Shown: in pieces, positions 16,149 to 25,218 of the stretch
How positions within the stretch are numbered: the first letter of the stretch is position 1
How the letters are laid out: each line of letters opens with the position of its first letter
NCBI GenBank assembly: GCA_900299145.1
Contig: OMIN01000103.1
Location: 1-64,000 of the forward strand
DNA: 64,000 bases
Origin: Betaproteobacteria bacterium
Lineage (GTDB): Bacteria; Pseudomonadota; Gammaproteobacteria; Burkholderiales; SG8-41
Direction: 5' to 3'
Made by a program: the position numbers and the translations under genes
The notes under the pieces: model-generated
Told to the model about the DNA's origin: nothing
Database searches by the model: none
Seen by the model: only the letters and a program-made list of their open reading frames with translations

Positions 16149-17903
16149 TTGCTGTCGAAACTGACGCTGCGGCAGATGCTGACGCTGCCCTACGTAGTGC
16201 TGGTCGTATTGGCCGCAGCCGTGATTGGTGTATTGTCGTATCGCGCGGGCAGCGACGCTGTGGATACGCTTTCCGATCACGTGCTGACGGAAACCGTGGG
16301 CCGTATTTCACAGGCGGTGGACAAGCATGTCTCCGGCTCCGAGGCCGTGCTGGAAACGGCGTTTCCCGCGGACATGCCTGCGCCGGTATCGATCAAGGGC
16401 GAGGTCGAAGCGCTGCGCACTCGCCTGTGGCAGGCGACCACCGTGCATCTGGACCCCAACAACTATGCCTACTACGGCAATCGCAGCGGGCAGTTTATCG
16501 GTCTATGGCGCTTTTCCGAGACCGAAGCAGAACTGCGCCTGCGCACCGACCCGGATACGCCGCGCTCGATCTATCGGTATTCGCGCATGAGCGGCGCGCT
16601 GAAGGATCCGTTTGTCGAGTCGCGTATTTTCGATCCGCGCGATCGCCCGTGGTACAAGGCGGGCCAGAGCGCGGCCACGCAAACCTGGACGTCGGTATAT
16701 ATCGATTTCAAGACGCTGCAACTGGTGGCGACACGCGCGCGCCGCGTGGCCAATGCCGCGGGCGAGTTCGAGGGCGTGGTGGCGACCGACCTCTTGCTTG
16801 AACATCTGAACCAGTTTTTGCGCAAGCTTAAATTGAGCGCCAACGGTTTTGCCTTCATTGTCGAACCCGACGGTAACCTGATCGCAACCTCGCGCGGCCC
16901 GCATATCCGCAAAGGTGCCAACGGCAACAACGAACGGCTGAACGCAGCGGCCAGTGGTGATCCGATGCTGGTTGCAACCTATCACGCGGTAAAGTCGTTG
17001 ACCACGGACGCCGACGCCAAAACGGGCTTTAACACCGCCGCATTTAAAGGGCCCGATGGCAAGACCATCCAGGCTGGCTACGCGCGGCTGCGTGACAAGG
17101 CAGGGCTCGACTGGACGGTTGCGGTGGCGGTGCCACGCAGCGACTTCATGCAGAAAGTCACCGACAACGTGCGCCAGACCGTGGCGCTGGCGTTGTTGGC
17201 GTGTCTGTTGATCGGCGCAACCGGCTTCATGGTGCTTAACGTCATTGCCGACAATCTGCGCCGTCTTGCCGCCGCGGCGCGCCAATTTGGCGATGGCGTG
17301 ATAGACGCGAAAATTCCAGTAGATCGCGCCGACGAAATTGGCGAACTGGCCAAATCATTTGCCGGCATGCAAAAGCAGCTGCTCACCGACCGGCTCACCG
17401 GCATCGCCAACCGCGAATCGGTGGTGCGCCGCATTGAGGATCGCATCGTACGGCAGCGCCGCCGCGGCGACAGCCGGCCGTTCGCCATATTGTTCGTGGA
17501 TTTGAACGGATTCAAGCATATCAACGATTACCTCGGGCACGATGTGGGTGACGCGGTGTTGTCGGAAATTGCCGTGCGCCTTGCCGGAAATGTGCGAGAA
17601 GAAGATTTGGCTGCACGTTTTGGCGGCGACGAATTCGTGGTTGTATTGGAAAACGTCGCCAATCGCGTGGATGCGATGAGCGCGCGCGACAAACTGGAAA
17701 GGGCGCTGGCAGCACCCCTGAAATCGCTGGAAGGTCTGGCGGTTGACAAGCTGCCGCCGGGTATAGGCGCTGCCATCGGTGTTGCGGTGTGCCCCGACGA
17801 TGGCCATGACCTTGAGACGCTGATCAAACGCGCCGATTACGACATGTATCAGCGCAAGCCGGGGGATACCGGCACCGATCCAACGAAAACCGGCGCCGCC
17901 TGA
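16149..17903 (+). CDS. Membrane diguanylate cyclase (dCache-HAMP-GGDEF)
   Basis: A 584-residue sensor enzyme. A first membrane helix (about 11-32) and a periplasmic double-Cache sensor (about 35-330, with FDPRDRPWYKAGQ) are followed by a second helix (343-365), HAMP (366-412) and a GGDEF domain to about 575. The active motif GGDEF is at 492-496. An inhibitory RxxD site is present at 483-486, exactly five residues upstream, so product inhibition is expected. It makes cyclic-di-GMP in response to a periplasmic small molecule. The TTG start is supported by AAGGGGAAA about ten bases upstream; ATG 16176 is an alternative that would shorten the first helix. Confidence 0.9.
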   Translation: MLSKLTLRQMLTLPYVVLVVLAAAVIGVLSYRAGSDAVDTLSDHVLTETVGRISQAVDKHVSGSEAVLETAFPADMPAPVSIKGEVEALRTRLWQATTVHLDPNNYAYYGNRSGQFIGLWRFSETEAELRLRTDPDTPRSIYRYSRMSGALKDPFVESRIFDPRDRPWYKAGQSAATQTWTSVYIDFKTLQLVATRARRVANAAGEFEGVVATDLLLEHLNQFLRKLKLSANGFAFIVEPDGNLIATSRGPHIRKGANGNNERLNAAASGDPMLVATYHAVKSLTTDADAKTGFNTAAFKGPDGKTIQAGYARLRDKAGLDWTVAVAVPRSDFMQKVTDNVRQTVALALLACLLIGATGFMVLNVIADNLRRLAAAARQFGDGVIDAKIPVDRADEIGELAKSFAGMQKQLLTDRLTGIANRESVVRRIEDRIVRQRRRGDSRPFAILFVDLNGFKHINDYLGHDVGDAVLSEIAVRLAGNVREEDLAARFGGDEFVVVLENVANRVDAMSARDKLERALAAPLKSLEGLAVDKLPPGIGAAIGVAVCPDDGHDLETLIKRADYDMYQRKPGDTGTDPTKTGAA

Positions 17904-17934
17904 TTGACCGGTTGTGCAGCCGGAGACTGGAAAT

Positions 17935-19968
17935 CTAACGCGCGAACTGCTTGCGCACAGCCTCACTGTTGGCCCACGCCACGTAGCGCTCGATGTCCTC
18001 CTGCAGTAGCAGACGCGAGGGTACCAACGCGGTGGCGGCATCGGTCAACAGCTTTACATACGCAGCGTGTGAACCATAACGCTCTTCCAGCGATGGGCGC
18101 GGATCGCCTCGCGACTCGCGCTCGGCTCGGGTGGCGGCAAACGGGCTGAATGAACCATCGCGGTCGCCCAGTTCGCCTTCGACGTAGGGTGCTTTGTATA
18201 AATTCCAGCCGGTGTAGGTGCCCAGCGGCACGGTAATATCCGGTAACCGGATGCCGGCAATTTCGTTGCCGTCAGCATTGACGTTGGTAATGAGCGGCCG
18301 GTACGGCTTACTCATGTCCATCTCGGGTTTGGTCCAGTCCTTTAGCACGCCAAACACATTTACTTTGCGCGCTATGGCCATGCCGGGGATTGCGGGAAAA
18401 TGCAGTTTCTCCACCGGTACGAGCGTGTTGTCGGCAATGCGCGGCGTTTGCGAAGCGGGCGCGGCTTTGCCGTCGACCCAGTCTGCCAGCGCCAACAGCA
18501 ACGCGCGCATCGCCGGCGTCGGGCTGTGCGGGTTGCGCGGATTGGCGTTGTTGCCCGGCGTCGAGGTCATCCACGCCTGGCCCGCGTGCTGCGTACCGGC
18601 GATGAGATACACGCGCGCGGCATCGGGCAGTGTCACGTCCTTCGTGCCCAGCGGATCGGTGGTGAGCATGGACGCACCTTTCTGCCAGTACTCGGTGGAG
18701 GTATTGCTTTCAAACCACAGCGGGTCGAAGCCGTCGTTGCGCAGGATGCTGTCCGTCTTGCCGGTGACGGGGTCGGTCATGCGCGCGGCGGAAAACGGAA
18801 ATTCGTTCTCCGGCATCATGTGATCCTCGAACTGCGTGCTGGTGCGCCCCGGCTGGCCGAATGCCGCATTGAGAAATACGCCGCCCACGCCGGCGGTGTG
18901 TGAATAGGCGCCGTCAAACACTTTGCGTGCGCGCGTGTCCTGATTGAATCCCTGATACACAAAATCACGCAGGAAACGCCCGCTCTGCGAAATACCAAAG
19001 CCCAGAGCGGCCTTGATGCCGCGCGCCGGGTTGGGTGCACCTTTCGCATCCGTGCTTTCGTATTTCACGAATGAAATCAGATCACGCGTGGCTGCCATGC
19101 CGATGCCCAGCACACGCGGGTCTTTAGCCGGATAGTGAAATTCGTAAATGGAGCCGGTGACGGGTTTTGTGCCTTCCGGCATTAATCGAATCTCGCGGTC
19201 GTTCACGTAGGCCCAGCCGCTCGCGGGAATTTCCTGCCGCGCGTCGGCTTCGCGGCGGCGCACGGTAAGCCTGGCTTGCGATTGATCCATGGTGAACGCG
19301 TTATGCGTGAGGCGAAACGTTTCGCGCGCCGGGCTGCGCGTACCGCTGACGAGCTCGTCGCGTATCACGCGCACGATGGGTTTGCCGTTGTCGCTGGCTA
19401 TGATGGGCTTCATGCCCATGCCGTTGTTGACGCGGGGCGCGTCCGGGTCCCAGCCGCTCCACAATATCGTGTAGCCCATGCGAAACAGCAAGCCGTTGCC
19501 CGCGTCTTCCAGCGTGCGCGGGTCGTTGGCATGCGCGGGCGAAGCCGGGCGCGCGTCCATCAACCGCCAGTGAATGTTTTTGCGCCCGCGATTGGTGACG
19601 TCGTACACCAGTTTGCCGTTGCCGCGCGTGCCGTCGACGGGCCGCAGCATGAAAAAATCCGCTTCGTATTCGATGCGTCCGGCGGCGTTGCGCGGTGCTT
19701 TGTCGAGATTGACGATCACTTTATTGCGCGCGTCGGCGGGATCGAGCTCGCCTTTGACCGTGCCACGCACGCGTTCGTAAGAGCCGGTGTTGCCGAAGGT
19801 TGCGCCATCGGCAAATGGCTCGACGGCGATAATGTTGAATTCAGTGACAGTGGCGGAAGCGGTGTTCATCATGAGCAAGAAGGTTAAAAAGGTCGGAAGG
19901 GTGAGAAGCGTTGAAAGCGCCGGAAGGTTCGGTAACAGCCGAAAACGTGGCAGGCGAGGGATTTTCAT
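17935..19968 (-). CDS. Secreted alpha/beta-hydrolase-domain protein
   Basis: A 677-residue exported hydrolase. Signal peptide to about residue 39 (MMNTASA), then an Abhydrolase_10-like fold with the nucleophile elbow GISQSGRFLRDF near residue 327. An esterase or lactonase acting in the periplasm or outside is likely; the substrate is unknown. The start is MKIPRLPRF at 19968, since upstream in-frame residues overlap the ABC permease. The start codon is embedded in a copy of the intergenic repeat (CAAATAGTTATG on this strand), without a ribosome site. Confidence 0.78.
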   Translation of the reverse strand: MKIPRLPRFRLLPNLPALSTLLTLPTFLTFLLMMNTASATVTEFNIIAVEPFADGATFGNTGSYERVRGTVKGELDPADARNKVIVNLDKAPRNAAGRIEYEADFFMLRPVDGTRGNGKLVYDVTNRGRKNIHWRLMDARPASPAHANDPRTLEDAGNGLLFRMGYTILWSGWDPDAPRVNNGMGMKPIIASDNGKPIVRVIRDELVSGTRSPARETFRLTHNAFTMDQSQARLTVRRREADARQEIPASGWAYVNDREIRLMPEGTKPVTGSIYEFHYPAKDPRVLGIGMAATRDLISFVKYESTDAKGAPNPARGIKAALGFGISQSGRFLRDFVYQGFNQDTRARKVFDGAYSHTAGVGGVFLNAAFGQPGRTSTQFEDHMMPENEFPFSAARMTDPVTGKTDSILRNDGFDPLWFESNTSTEYWQKGASMLTTDPLGTKDVTLPDAARVYLIAGTQHAGQAWMTSTPGNNANPRNPHSPTPAMRALLLALADWVDGKAAPASQTPRIADNTLVPVEKLHFPAIPGMAIARKVNVFGVLKDWTKPEMDMSKPYRPLITNVNADGNEIAGIRLPDITVPLGTYTGWNLYKAPYVEGELGDRDGSFSPFAATRAERESRGDPRPSLEERYGSHAAYVKLLTDAATALVPSRLLLQEDIERYVAWANSEAVRKQFAR

Positions 19969-19977
19969 AACTATTTG
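19968..19977 (-). repeat. Dispersed element overlapping a start codon
   Basis: On the minus strand CAAATAGTTATGAAA: the core merges with the ATG of the secreted hydrolase. Upstream it is AATTAAAT rather than the usual AATAAAAA. Confidence 0.6.
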
Positions 19978-19984
19978 ATTTAAT

Positions 19985-21337
19985 TCATTTTTTCGTTGAC
20001 GCTTCGCCGTCCTGTGCATGCGTGGTTTGCCAGCGCCACCAAGCCAGTGAGATGGCGACGCCCGCATGGATCAGCATGATACCCGTTGCCAGCGCCGGTT
20101 TTGTGAAGAGCGGCGGGAGCACAAGGTCGGCCATGGCATCCGCGCCCGCCGCCTTCAACAACCCCGGCAGCAGCCCGTAGAGCAGCACCAGATAAAACAC
20201 CGTGGCGGCTTCGACGCGGCGCGGCTGGCGTGCCAGTGCAAAGAACTGAAAGAGGGCCGCATCGCGCAGCGCGAACAGCATGACCGCGACCGGCGCCAAA
20301 CCGACTTCGTGCAGGAACGAACCCTTGCCGCCGCCCGCCGAGGTAAACGTTGCGCCGACGGCAAAAATCAAACCGCTTGCCAGCGCCACCAGCCACAACG
20401 GCAATTCCTGCAATGCGCGCCGCCACTGATTGCTGTTCACACGCACGCGCAGACGCTGCCACGTTGCCGCGCCACTACTTTCGGCAAACAGCATGAGATA
20501 GGTAAAGCCCCCGGCGATCACCACGCCGCAGGCGAAAACGCCGAACAGCGCTCGCGGGTCCGTGGTGTTGCAGCGCATGGCAAAGCCGGCAAAGTACGCG
20601 GCGGCAAACCCCATGAACGCCGGCAACGCCCACGGCGTGGTGCGTATCTCCAGCGCGTTGCACATCGAACGGTACGCGCCCAACAGTGCCCACGCGGCAA
20701 ACGCGGCCGCCGTGCCCAGCAGAAAATCCAGCTGCGGCACGGCCATGCCCCACCAGCGGATGGATTTGCCGATGCTGCCCATTACCATCGTGCCCGGTCC
20801 CGCCATCAGCATCAGCAGCATCAGGAATATCAGCACGCCGGAGCCGCGATAGTTGACGTTCTTGCGCGCCGCCAGCACACCGGCGTTCAGCGCGATGGCG
20901 TGCAGCAGAATTGCGATCGCCACCATCAGCGCAGCGAGCCGCAGCACCGGCCATTTGCCGTCGGCGCTGCCCGCCGCAAGATAAATTGCCAGCAGAATGC
21001 CACCGCCGTACCATGCAAACGCTGGCGCGCCGATAAGCTTGCCCCATGTCATCGACCACGGGCCGATGGCCGACATACGCTGCGCGTCCCAGGTGCGGTC
21101 GCGCGCTTCGTCCATCACGCTGGCGCCGGCGAGCTGCGTTCCCCACAGCAACACCGTGGCCACGAAACCTGTGCCAGCCGCGCCGGTGAGAATTTCCAAT
21201 GAGTCCTTTTCGCTGGCGGCCAAGATCAACGCCGCGCACAGTGCGATCACCAGGGGCGCGGCCAGCAGGCGGTGCAGCGTGAGTTCCAGCCACAGATTGC
21301 GGCGCAGTTCGGGATTCGTGATGGATACGAGTTTCAC
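19985..21337 (-). CDS. ABC-2 type transporter permease
   Basis: About 450 residues with many hydrophobic helices, for example LLAAPLVIALCAALILAA and GVLIFLMLLMLMAGPGTMVM, and no ATPase motifs. GTG 21337 (VKLVSITNPELRRNL) overlaps the stop of the ATPase gene by four bases, which sets both start and coupling. Together they form a two-gene ABC exporter of unknown substrate. Longer in-frame starts inside the ATPase gene are rejected. Confidence 0.8.
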   Translation of the reverse strand: MKLVSITNPELRRNLWLELTLHRLLAAPLVIALCAALILAASEKDSLEILTGAAGTGFVATVLLWGTQLAGASVMDEARDRTWDAQRMSAIGPWSMTWGKLIGAPAFAWYGGGILLAIYLAAGSADGKWPVLRLAALMVAIAILLHAIALNAGVLAARKNVNYRGSGVLIFLMLLMLMAGPGTMVMGSIGKSIRWWGMAVPQLDFLLGTAAAFAAWALLGAYRSMCNALEIRTTPWALPAFMGFAAAYFAGFAMRCNTTDPRALFGVFACGVVIAGGFTYLMLFAESSGAATWQRLRVRVNSNQWRRALQELPLWLVALASGLIFAVGATFTSAGGGKGSFLHEVGLAPVAVMLFALRDAALFQFFALARQPRRVEAATVFYLVLLYGLLPGLLKAAGADAMADLVLPPLFTKPALATGIMLIHAGVAISLAWWRWQTTHAQDGEASTKK

Positions 21338-22311
21338 TGCGCGCTCACCCCGGCCGCGCGCTGCACCGAGCGCAAATACGATTGATGCAGATTTTCGTGT
21401 TCTTCGCTGAACGACGACACCGGCACGCCGGCCTCGATGAGCGTGCGCAACACGGCGGCCTGCGCATCGGCTGCGCCCTGCACCAGCAGCAGGGCATCGG
21501 CGCTGTTGCATTCAATGACGCGCGCACCGGGCAGCGCGGCTAACTGTTCCCGCAGGCCGGGGTAGGCCCACGCCAGCCGTACGCGGACAGGTTGTTCAGC
21601 AACGGTAGCGACAGTATCGGCTTGGCTGCGGGAGACAGTCTGCGATAGCGGACGATGCTCGATGAGCTTGCCGCCGCGCAGCACCAGCATGTGCGTGGAG
21701 TATTCGTCGAGTTCGGCAAGAATGTGCGAGGAGACGATCAATGTCATGCCTTCGTCTTTAAGGCGCGTGAACAGCGCGGCCAGCGAATGGCGCGCTTCCG
21801 GGTCAAGACCCGACGCCGGTTCATCGAGCAGCAGCACATCGGGCGCATGTACGATGGCTTGCCCGATGGCGACGCGCTGCCGCAAGCCGCGCGACAAGGC
21901 CGCGCAACGTTGTTCCAGCCGGTCCGCGAGCTCCAGCCGTTCGGCGGCTTGTGTGACCGTGGCAGCGAGCTTCTCGCCGGCCACGCCGTTGGCGCTGGCC
22001 GCGTGCATCAGGCTTTGCCGTACCGTGAGTTCGTCGTAGAGGCCAAAAAAATCGGACAGATAGCCCATGCGCTCGTGCGCAAGACGCGGCTCTTCCAGCA
22101 CGTCAACGCCCGCCACGGTAATTTCACCGGTAAGTGGCCGGTCAAGCCCCGCGATACAGCGCAGCAGCGTGGTCTTGCCCGCGCCGTTCGGCCCCACCAG
22201 CGCGGTGACACTGGCGCATGGGATATCGAACGACACCGCGTCCAGCGCGCGCGTGCCGGGGTAAATGTAGGTAACGCCAGCAACGCTGATGGCGGGTGAG
22301 GCGGTGCTCAT
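21334..22311 (-). CDS. ABC transporter ATP-binding protein
   Basis: A 325-residue ABC-2-type ATPase. Walker A GPNGAGKTTLL, Q-loop region YLSDFFGLYDELTV, signature LSRGLRQRV (a variant of LSGGQ), Walker B VLLLDEPASGLD and the switch His in SSH are all present. A C-terminal extension of about 100 residues follows the nucleotide-binding domain, as in Ccm/Nod-type exporters. It drives the permease encoded just downstream. The gap to the aldo/keto reductase is 56 bases. Confidence 0.9.
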   Translation of the reverse strand: MSTASPAISVAGVTYIYPGTRALDAVSFDIPCASVTALVGPNGAGKTTLLRCIAGLDRPLTGEITVAGVDVLEEPRLAHERMGYLSDFFGLYDELTVRQSLMHAASANGVAGEKLAATVTQAAERLELADRLEQRCAALSRGLRQRVAIGQAIVHAPDVLLLDEPASGLDPEARHSLAALFTRLKDEGMTLIVSSHILAELDEYSTHMLVLRGGKLIEHRPLSQTVSRSQADTVATVAEQPVRVRLAWAYPGLREQLAALPGARVIECNSADALLLVQGAADAQAAVLRTLIEAGVPVSSFSEEHENLHQSYLRSVQRAAGVSAQ

Positions 22312-22367
22312 TGCTGGCGGCGGCGAATTTGCGGGGGAAGGTTAAATGCCTGGTGCCACTGCTACCA

Positions 22368-23213
22368 TCAGTCCCACGCCGGCGCGCGCCCCGCCGGATT
22401 GGCGATGCGCCCATCGGGGCGCGCCAGTGCGTGCAGGCGGCGCATTTCGTCGTCGGTCAGCGTGAAGTCGAAAATGTTGAAATTCTCGGCCTGCCGCGCT
22501 GGATTGGATGAACGCGGAATCGGTATTACGCCCGGCTGTTGCATGTGCCAGCGCAGAACCACCTGCGCCACGCTCTTGCCCTTGGCGCGGGCGATTTCCG
22601 CAACCCGCGGGTCGTTGATCAACAGGCCGCGGCCGAGCGGGCAGTAGGCCGTCATCGGCAGATTAAGGCGCTTCAAGGCGGCCAACAGTTTGGTCTGATC
22701 CAGATACGGGTGATATTCCGCTTGCAGACTGGCGATGGGTTCCGGGCACAGGCGGATGGCCTCTTCCAGCAACGCGATGTTGAAATTGGCCACGCCGACA
22801 TGGCGCGTTTTGCCCTGCCGCTTGGCCTTGGCGAGTGCATTCATGGTTTCGGCGAGCGGTACTTTTTCCGGGCTGGGCCAGTGCACCATCAGCAGGTCGA
22901 CGTAATCGAGCCTGAGATTACTCAGACTCTCATCGACCATGCGCGCGAAATCGTCCGCGCGCAGGTACTCGTGCGACACCTTGGTTACCAAAAAAATTTC
23001 CTCGCGTGGAATGCCGCTCGCGCGGATGGCATCGCCGGTGGCCTTTTCCGTGAAATACTTCCATGCGGTGTCGATGTGACGGTAGCCGATTTTCAACGCA
23101 TTGGCGACCACTTCGGCATAGGCCTCCATGTCGCTGGTGTCGCCGATACGCGAAGTGCCAAAACCTAGCCGGGGCATGTTGATGCCGTTGCCGGTGAATA
23201 CAGGGATGCTCAT
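22368..23213 (-). CDS. Aldo/keto reductase
   Basis: A 281-residue NADPH-dependent reductase with the full tetrad: Asp in HIDTAWKY, Tyr in the same block, Lys in LVTKV and His in MVHWP. IPIPRSSNP is the cofactor phosphate-binding motif. It probably reduces an aldehyde or ketone (2,5-diketogluconate-reductase-like branch). It lies 36 bases downstream of the SDR on the same strand, so the two are likely co-transcribed. Confidence 0.88.
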   Translation of the reverse strand: MSIPVFTGNGINMPRLGFGTSRIGDTSDMEAYAEVVANALKIGYRHIDTAWKYFTEKATGDAIRASGIPREEIFLVTKVSHEYLRADDFARMVDESLSNLRLDYVDLLMVHWPSPEKVPLAETMNALAKAKRQGKTRHVGVANFNIALLEEAIRLCPEPIASLQAEYHPYLDQTKLLAALKRLNLPMTAYCPLGRGLLINDPRVAEIARAKGKSVAQVVLRWHMQQPGVIPIPRSSNPARQAENFNIFDFTLTDDEMRRLHALARPDGRIANPAGRAPAWD

Positions 23214-23249
23214 CTTGATGTGTCCAAACGGTATCGAAAAAAACGCAGG

Positions 23250-24068
23250 TTATTTTGAATTGCCCACCGTGACCATGAAACCGGTCTGCCACGCGCCATC
23301 CATCGGCAGCGCCGCGCCGTTGATATGCGCGCCGGGGCCGCTGCACAGGAAAACGCCGAAGGCGGCGATATCAGAGGGCATGATCGGCCGCTGGCTGGGC
23401 TGACGCACGCTCATCAGCGTTTGCAGTGCTTTTTCGCGGCTGACGTTGTCGGCCTTCATTTGCCGCGCAATCTGGCCTTCCGCGTGCGGTGTGAGCACCC
23501 AGCCGGGCATCAGCGCGTTAATCGTCACGCCGGTTTCCGCGCACTCGAGCGCCACGCCGCGCGTCATGCCTATCAGCGCGTGCTTGGCGGTGACGTAATC
23601 CACGCGGTTGGGCACCGCCATGCGGCCGTGAATCGACGACATGTTGATAATGCGCCCCCAGCCGCGCTGCTTCATGCCTCGCATGGTGAGGCGTATGGTG
23701 TGAAACGCGGCAGACAAATCGACCGCCACCGCGCGATCCCATTCTTCCGGCGGAAAATCCTCGATCTTGTGGTAATGCCGCACCACGGCGTTGTTGACCA
23801 GAATATCGACGGCGCCGAGTTGTGTCTCGGTGGCGCGCACCATGTCGGCGATCTCGGCGGGCTTGCCGACATCCGCGCCGTGATACGCGACTTTGACGCC
23901 GTGCTCGTCCGCAATCGACTGACGCAGTTTTTCAATGGCCGCCGGTTCACCCAGCCCGTTCATCATGACGTTGCAGCCTTCCGCCGCAAACGCCCTTGCA
24001 AATGCTTCGCCGATGCCGCCGGTGGAGCCGGTGACCAGCGCGGTTTTTCCTTTCAACATGCCTGCCAT
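23250..24068 (-). CDS. SDR, 3-hydroxybutyrate-dehydrogenase-like
   Basis: A 272-residue short-chain dehydrogenase: TGSTGGIGEAFARAFAAEG (cofactor), NNAVV, the catalytic Ser in NMSSIHG, and YVTAK. The N-terminal block and GMTRGVALECAETGVT resemble D-3-hydroxybutyrate dehydrogenases, but C-terminal residues diverge, so the substrate may be another hydroxy acid. An internal ATG (MLKGKTALV) three codons in is an alternative start. It is transcribed divergently from a Bug receptor across a 75-base gap with a palindrome. Confidence 0.8.
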   Translation of the reverse strand: MAGMLKGKTALVTGSTGGIGEAFARAFAAEGCNVMMNGLGEPAAIEKLRQSIADEHGVKVAYHGADVGKPAEIADMVRATETQLGAVDILVNNAVVRHYHKIEDFPPEEWDRAVAVDLSAAFHTIRLTMRGMKQRGWGRIINMSSIHGRMAVPNRVDYVTAKHALIGMTRGVALECAETGVTINALMPGWVLTPHAEGQIARQMKADNVSREKALQTLMSVRQPSQRPIMPSDIAAFGVFLCSGPGAHINGAALPMDGAWQTGFMVTVGNSK

Positions 24069-24096
24069 CTTGTCATCCCGCTTGAGTGTTGCACTA

Positions 24097-24108
24097 GCCG
24101 AGTATACT
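24097..24108. promoter_or_regulatory. Palindromic operator candidate in divergent gap
   Basis: The perfect 12-base palindrome CGAGTATACTCG with a GTATAC core lies between the divergent SDR and Bug genes. FCD-type GntR regulators often bind sites with this core, but no such regulator is encoded nearby. The role is inferred from symmetry and position. Confidence 0.45.
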
Positions 24109-24143
24109 CGTACGACTATTCCATAACATTGCGAAGGTGTAGC

Positions 24144-25127
24144 ATGAAAAATATAATAAAAACAATTGGTTACATAACCTTGTTGCAGGCGGTGCCGTGC
24201 CTTGCCCTAGACGCCGTGACTGGCGCGCAAAATTTCCCCAACCGCCCCATCCGCTGGATCGTGCCCGCGCCGCCGGGTGGCGGCACCGATGCCGTGTCGC
24301 GCATCATGGCGCCACGACTCACTGAACTGTGGAAGCAGCAGATCGTCATTGACAACCGCGGCGGTGCGCAGGGCAGCATCGCCACCGCGCTGGCTGCGAA
24401 AGCAGCACCCGATGGCTACACCATACTCTTCGGCTTTTCCGGCCCACTGGCGGTGAACCCGCACATATTCAGTGAAGTGGGTTACGACGTGGCGCGCGAC
24501 TTCGCGGGCTTGACGCGCTACACGCAACAGCCGATGGTGATGACCGCGCATCCGGCGGTGGCGGCGAACTCGTTCAGGGAACTTGCCACGCTCGGCAAGA
24601 GCAACCCCGGCAAATTTACGTTTGCCTCCAGCGCGTCGCTGCAACATCTGGGCGGCGAACTGTTCAATATCGCGGCGGGGGTGAAATTGACGCACGTGCC
24701 ATACAAAGGCGCGGGGCCGGCGGTGATCGACGTGCTGGCGGGCAATGTCAGCACCATGATTTCCAACCCGACAGCCGTGGTGCCGCACATCCGCACCGGC
24801 AAGTTGAAGGCGCTGGGCATCCTCGGCGGGCAGCGCATCGACGTGCTCAAAGACGTGCCCACGGCGGTGGAGCAGGGCTATAAGGAATTCGCCGACGTAA
24901 TCGAGTGGTACGGCATGGTTGCACCCAAAGCCACGCCGCGGTCAATCATCAATCAACTCAACGCGGGCCTCACCAAAGTGCTGATGCTGCCCGAAGTGCA
25001 GGAACGCATCCGCGCGCTGGGCATGACGCCATCACCCACCACGCCGGAGGAGTTTGATAAACAGATACGGGCGGATCATGCGCTGTGGGGTAGGGTGGTT
25101 AGGCAGGCGGGGGTGAAGGCGGAGTAG
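24144..25127 (+). CDS. Bug/TctC-type periplasmic solute receptor
   Basis: A 327-residue protein: signal peptide, then IVPAPPGGGTDAVSRIMAPR, VIDNRGGAQGSIAT, PDGYTILFG and HVPYKGAGPA. It has no membrane partners nearby. It is divergent from a 3-hydroxybutyrate-dehydrogenase-like SDR, which suggests a hydroxy-acid ligand. ATG 24144 follows GCGAAGG. The first codons themselves form a relative of the dispersed element (ATAATAAAAACAATTGGTTA), so the signal peptide starts MKNIIKTIGY. Confidence 0.9.
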   Translation: MKNIIKTIGYITLLQAVPCLALDAVTGAQNFPNRPIRWIVPAPPGGGTDAVSRIMAPRLTELWKQQIVIDNRGGAQGSIATALAAKAAPDGYTILFGFSGPLAVNPHIFSEVGYDVARDFAGLTRYTQQPMVMTAHPAVAANSFRELATLGKSNPGKFTFASSASLQHLGGELFNIAAGVKLTHVPYKGAGPAVIDVLAGNVSTMISNPTAVVPHIRTGKLKALGILGGQRIDVLKDVPTAVEQGYKEFADVIEWYGMVAPKATPRSIINQLNAGLTKVLMLPEVQERIRALGMTPSPTTPEEFDKQIRADHALWGRVVRQAGVKAE

Positions 25128-25159
25128 GTGGAGACTTGCAATGAATTTATGCCGAAGGG

Positions 25160-25184
25160 TTCCTTCCCGTTCAAGGGGAAGGAA
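25160..25184. terminator. Hairpin between convergent genes
   Basis: Nine-base arms TTCCTTCCC and GGGAAGGAA with a seven-base loop lie between the convergent Bug and dehydrogenase genes. There is only a short T-rich tail, so termination is probable rather than certain. Confidence 0.45.
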
Positions 25185-25218
25185 TTTAAGGCGAAATTTT
25201 TTGGAATGGCCGAATTTT

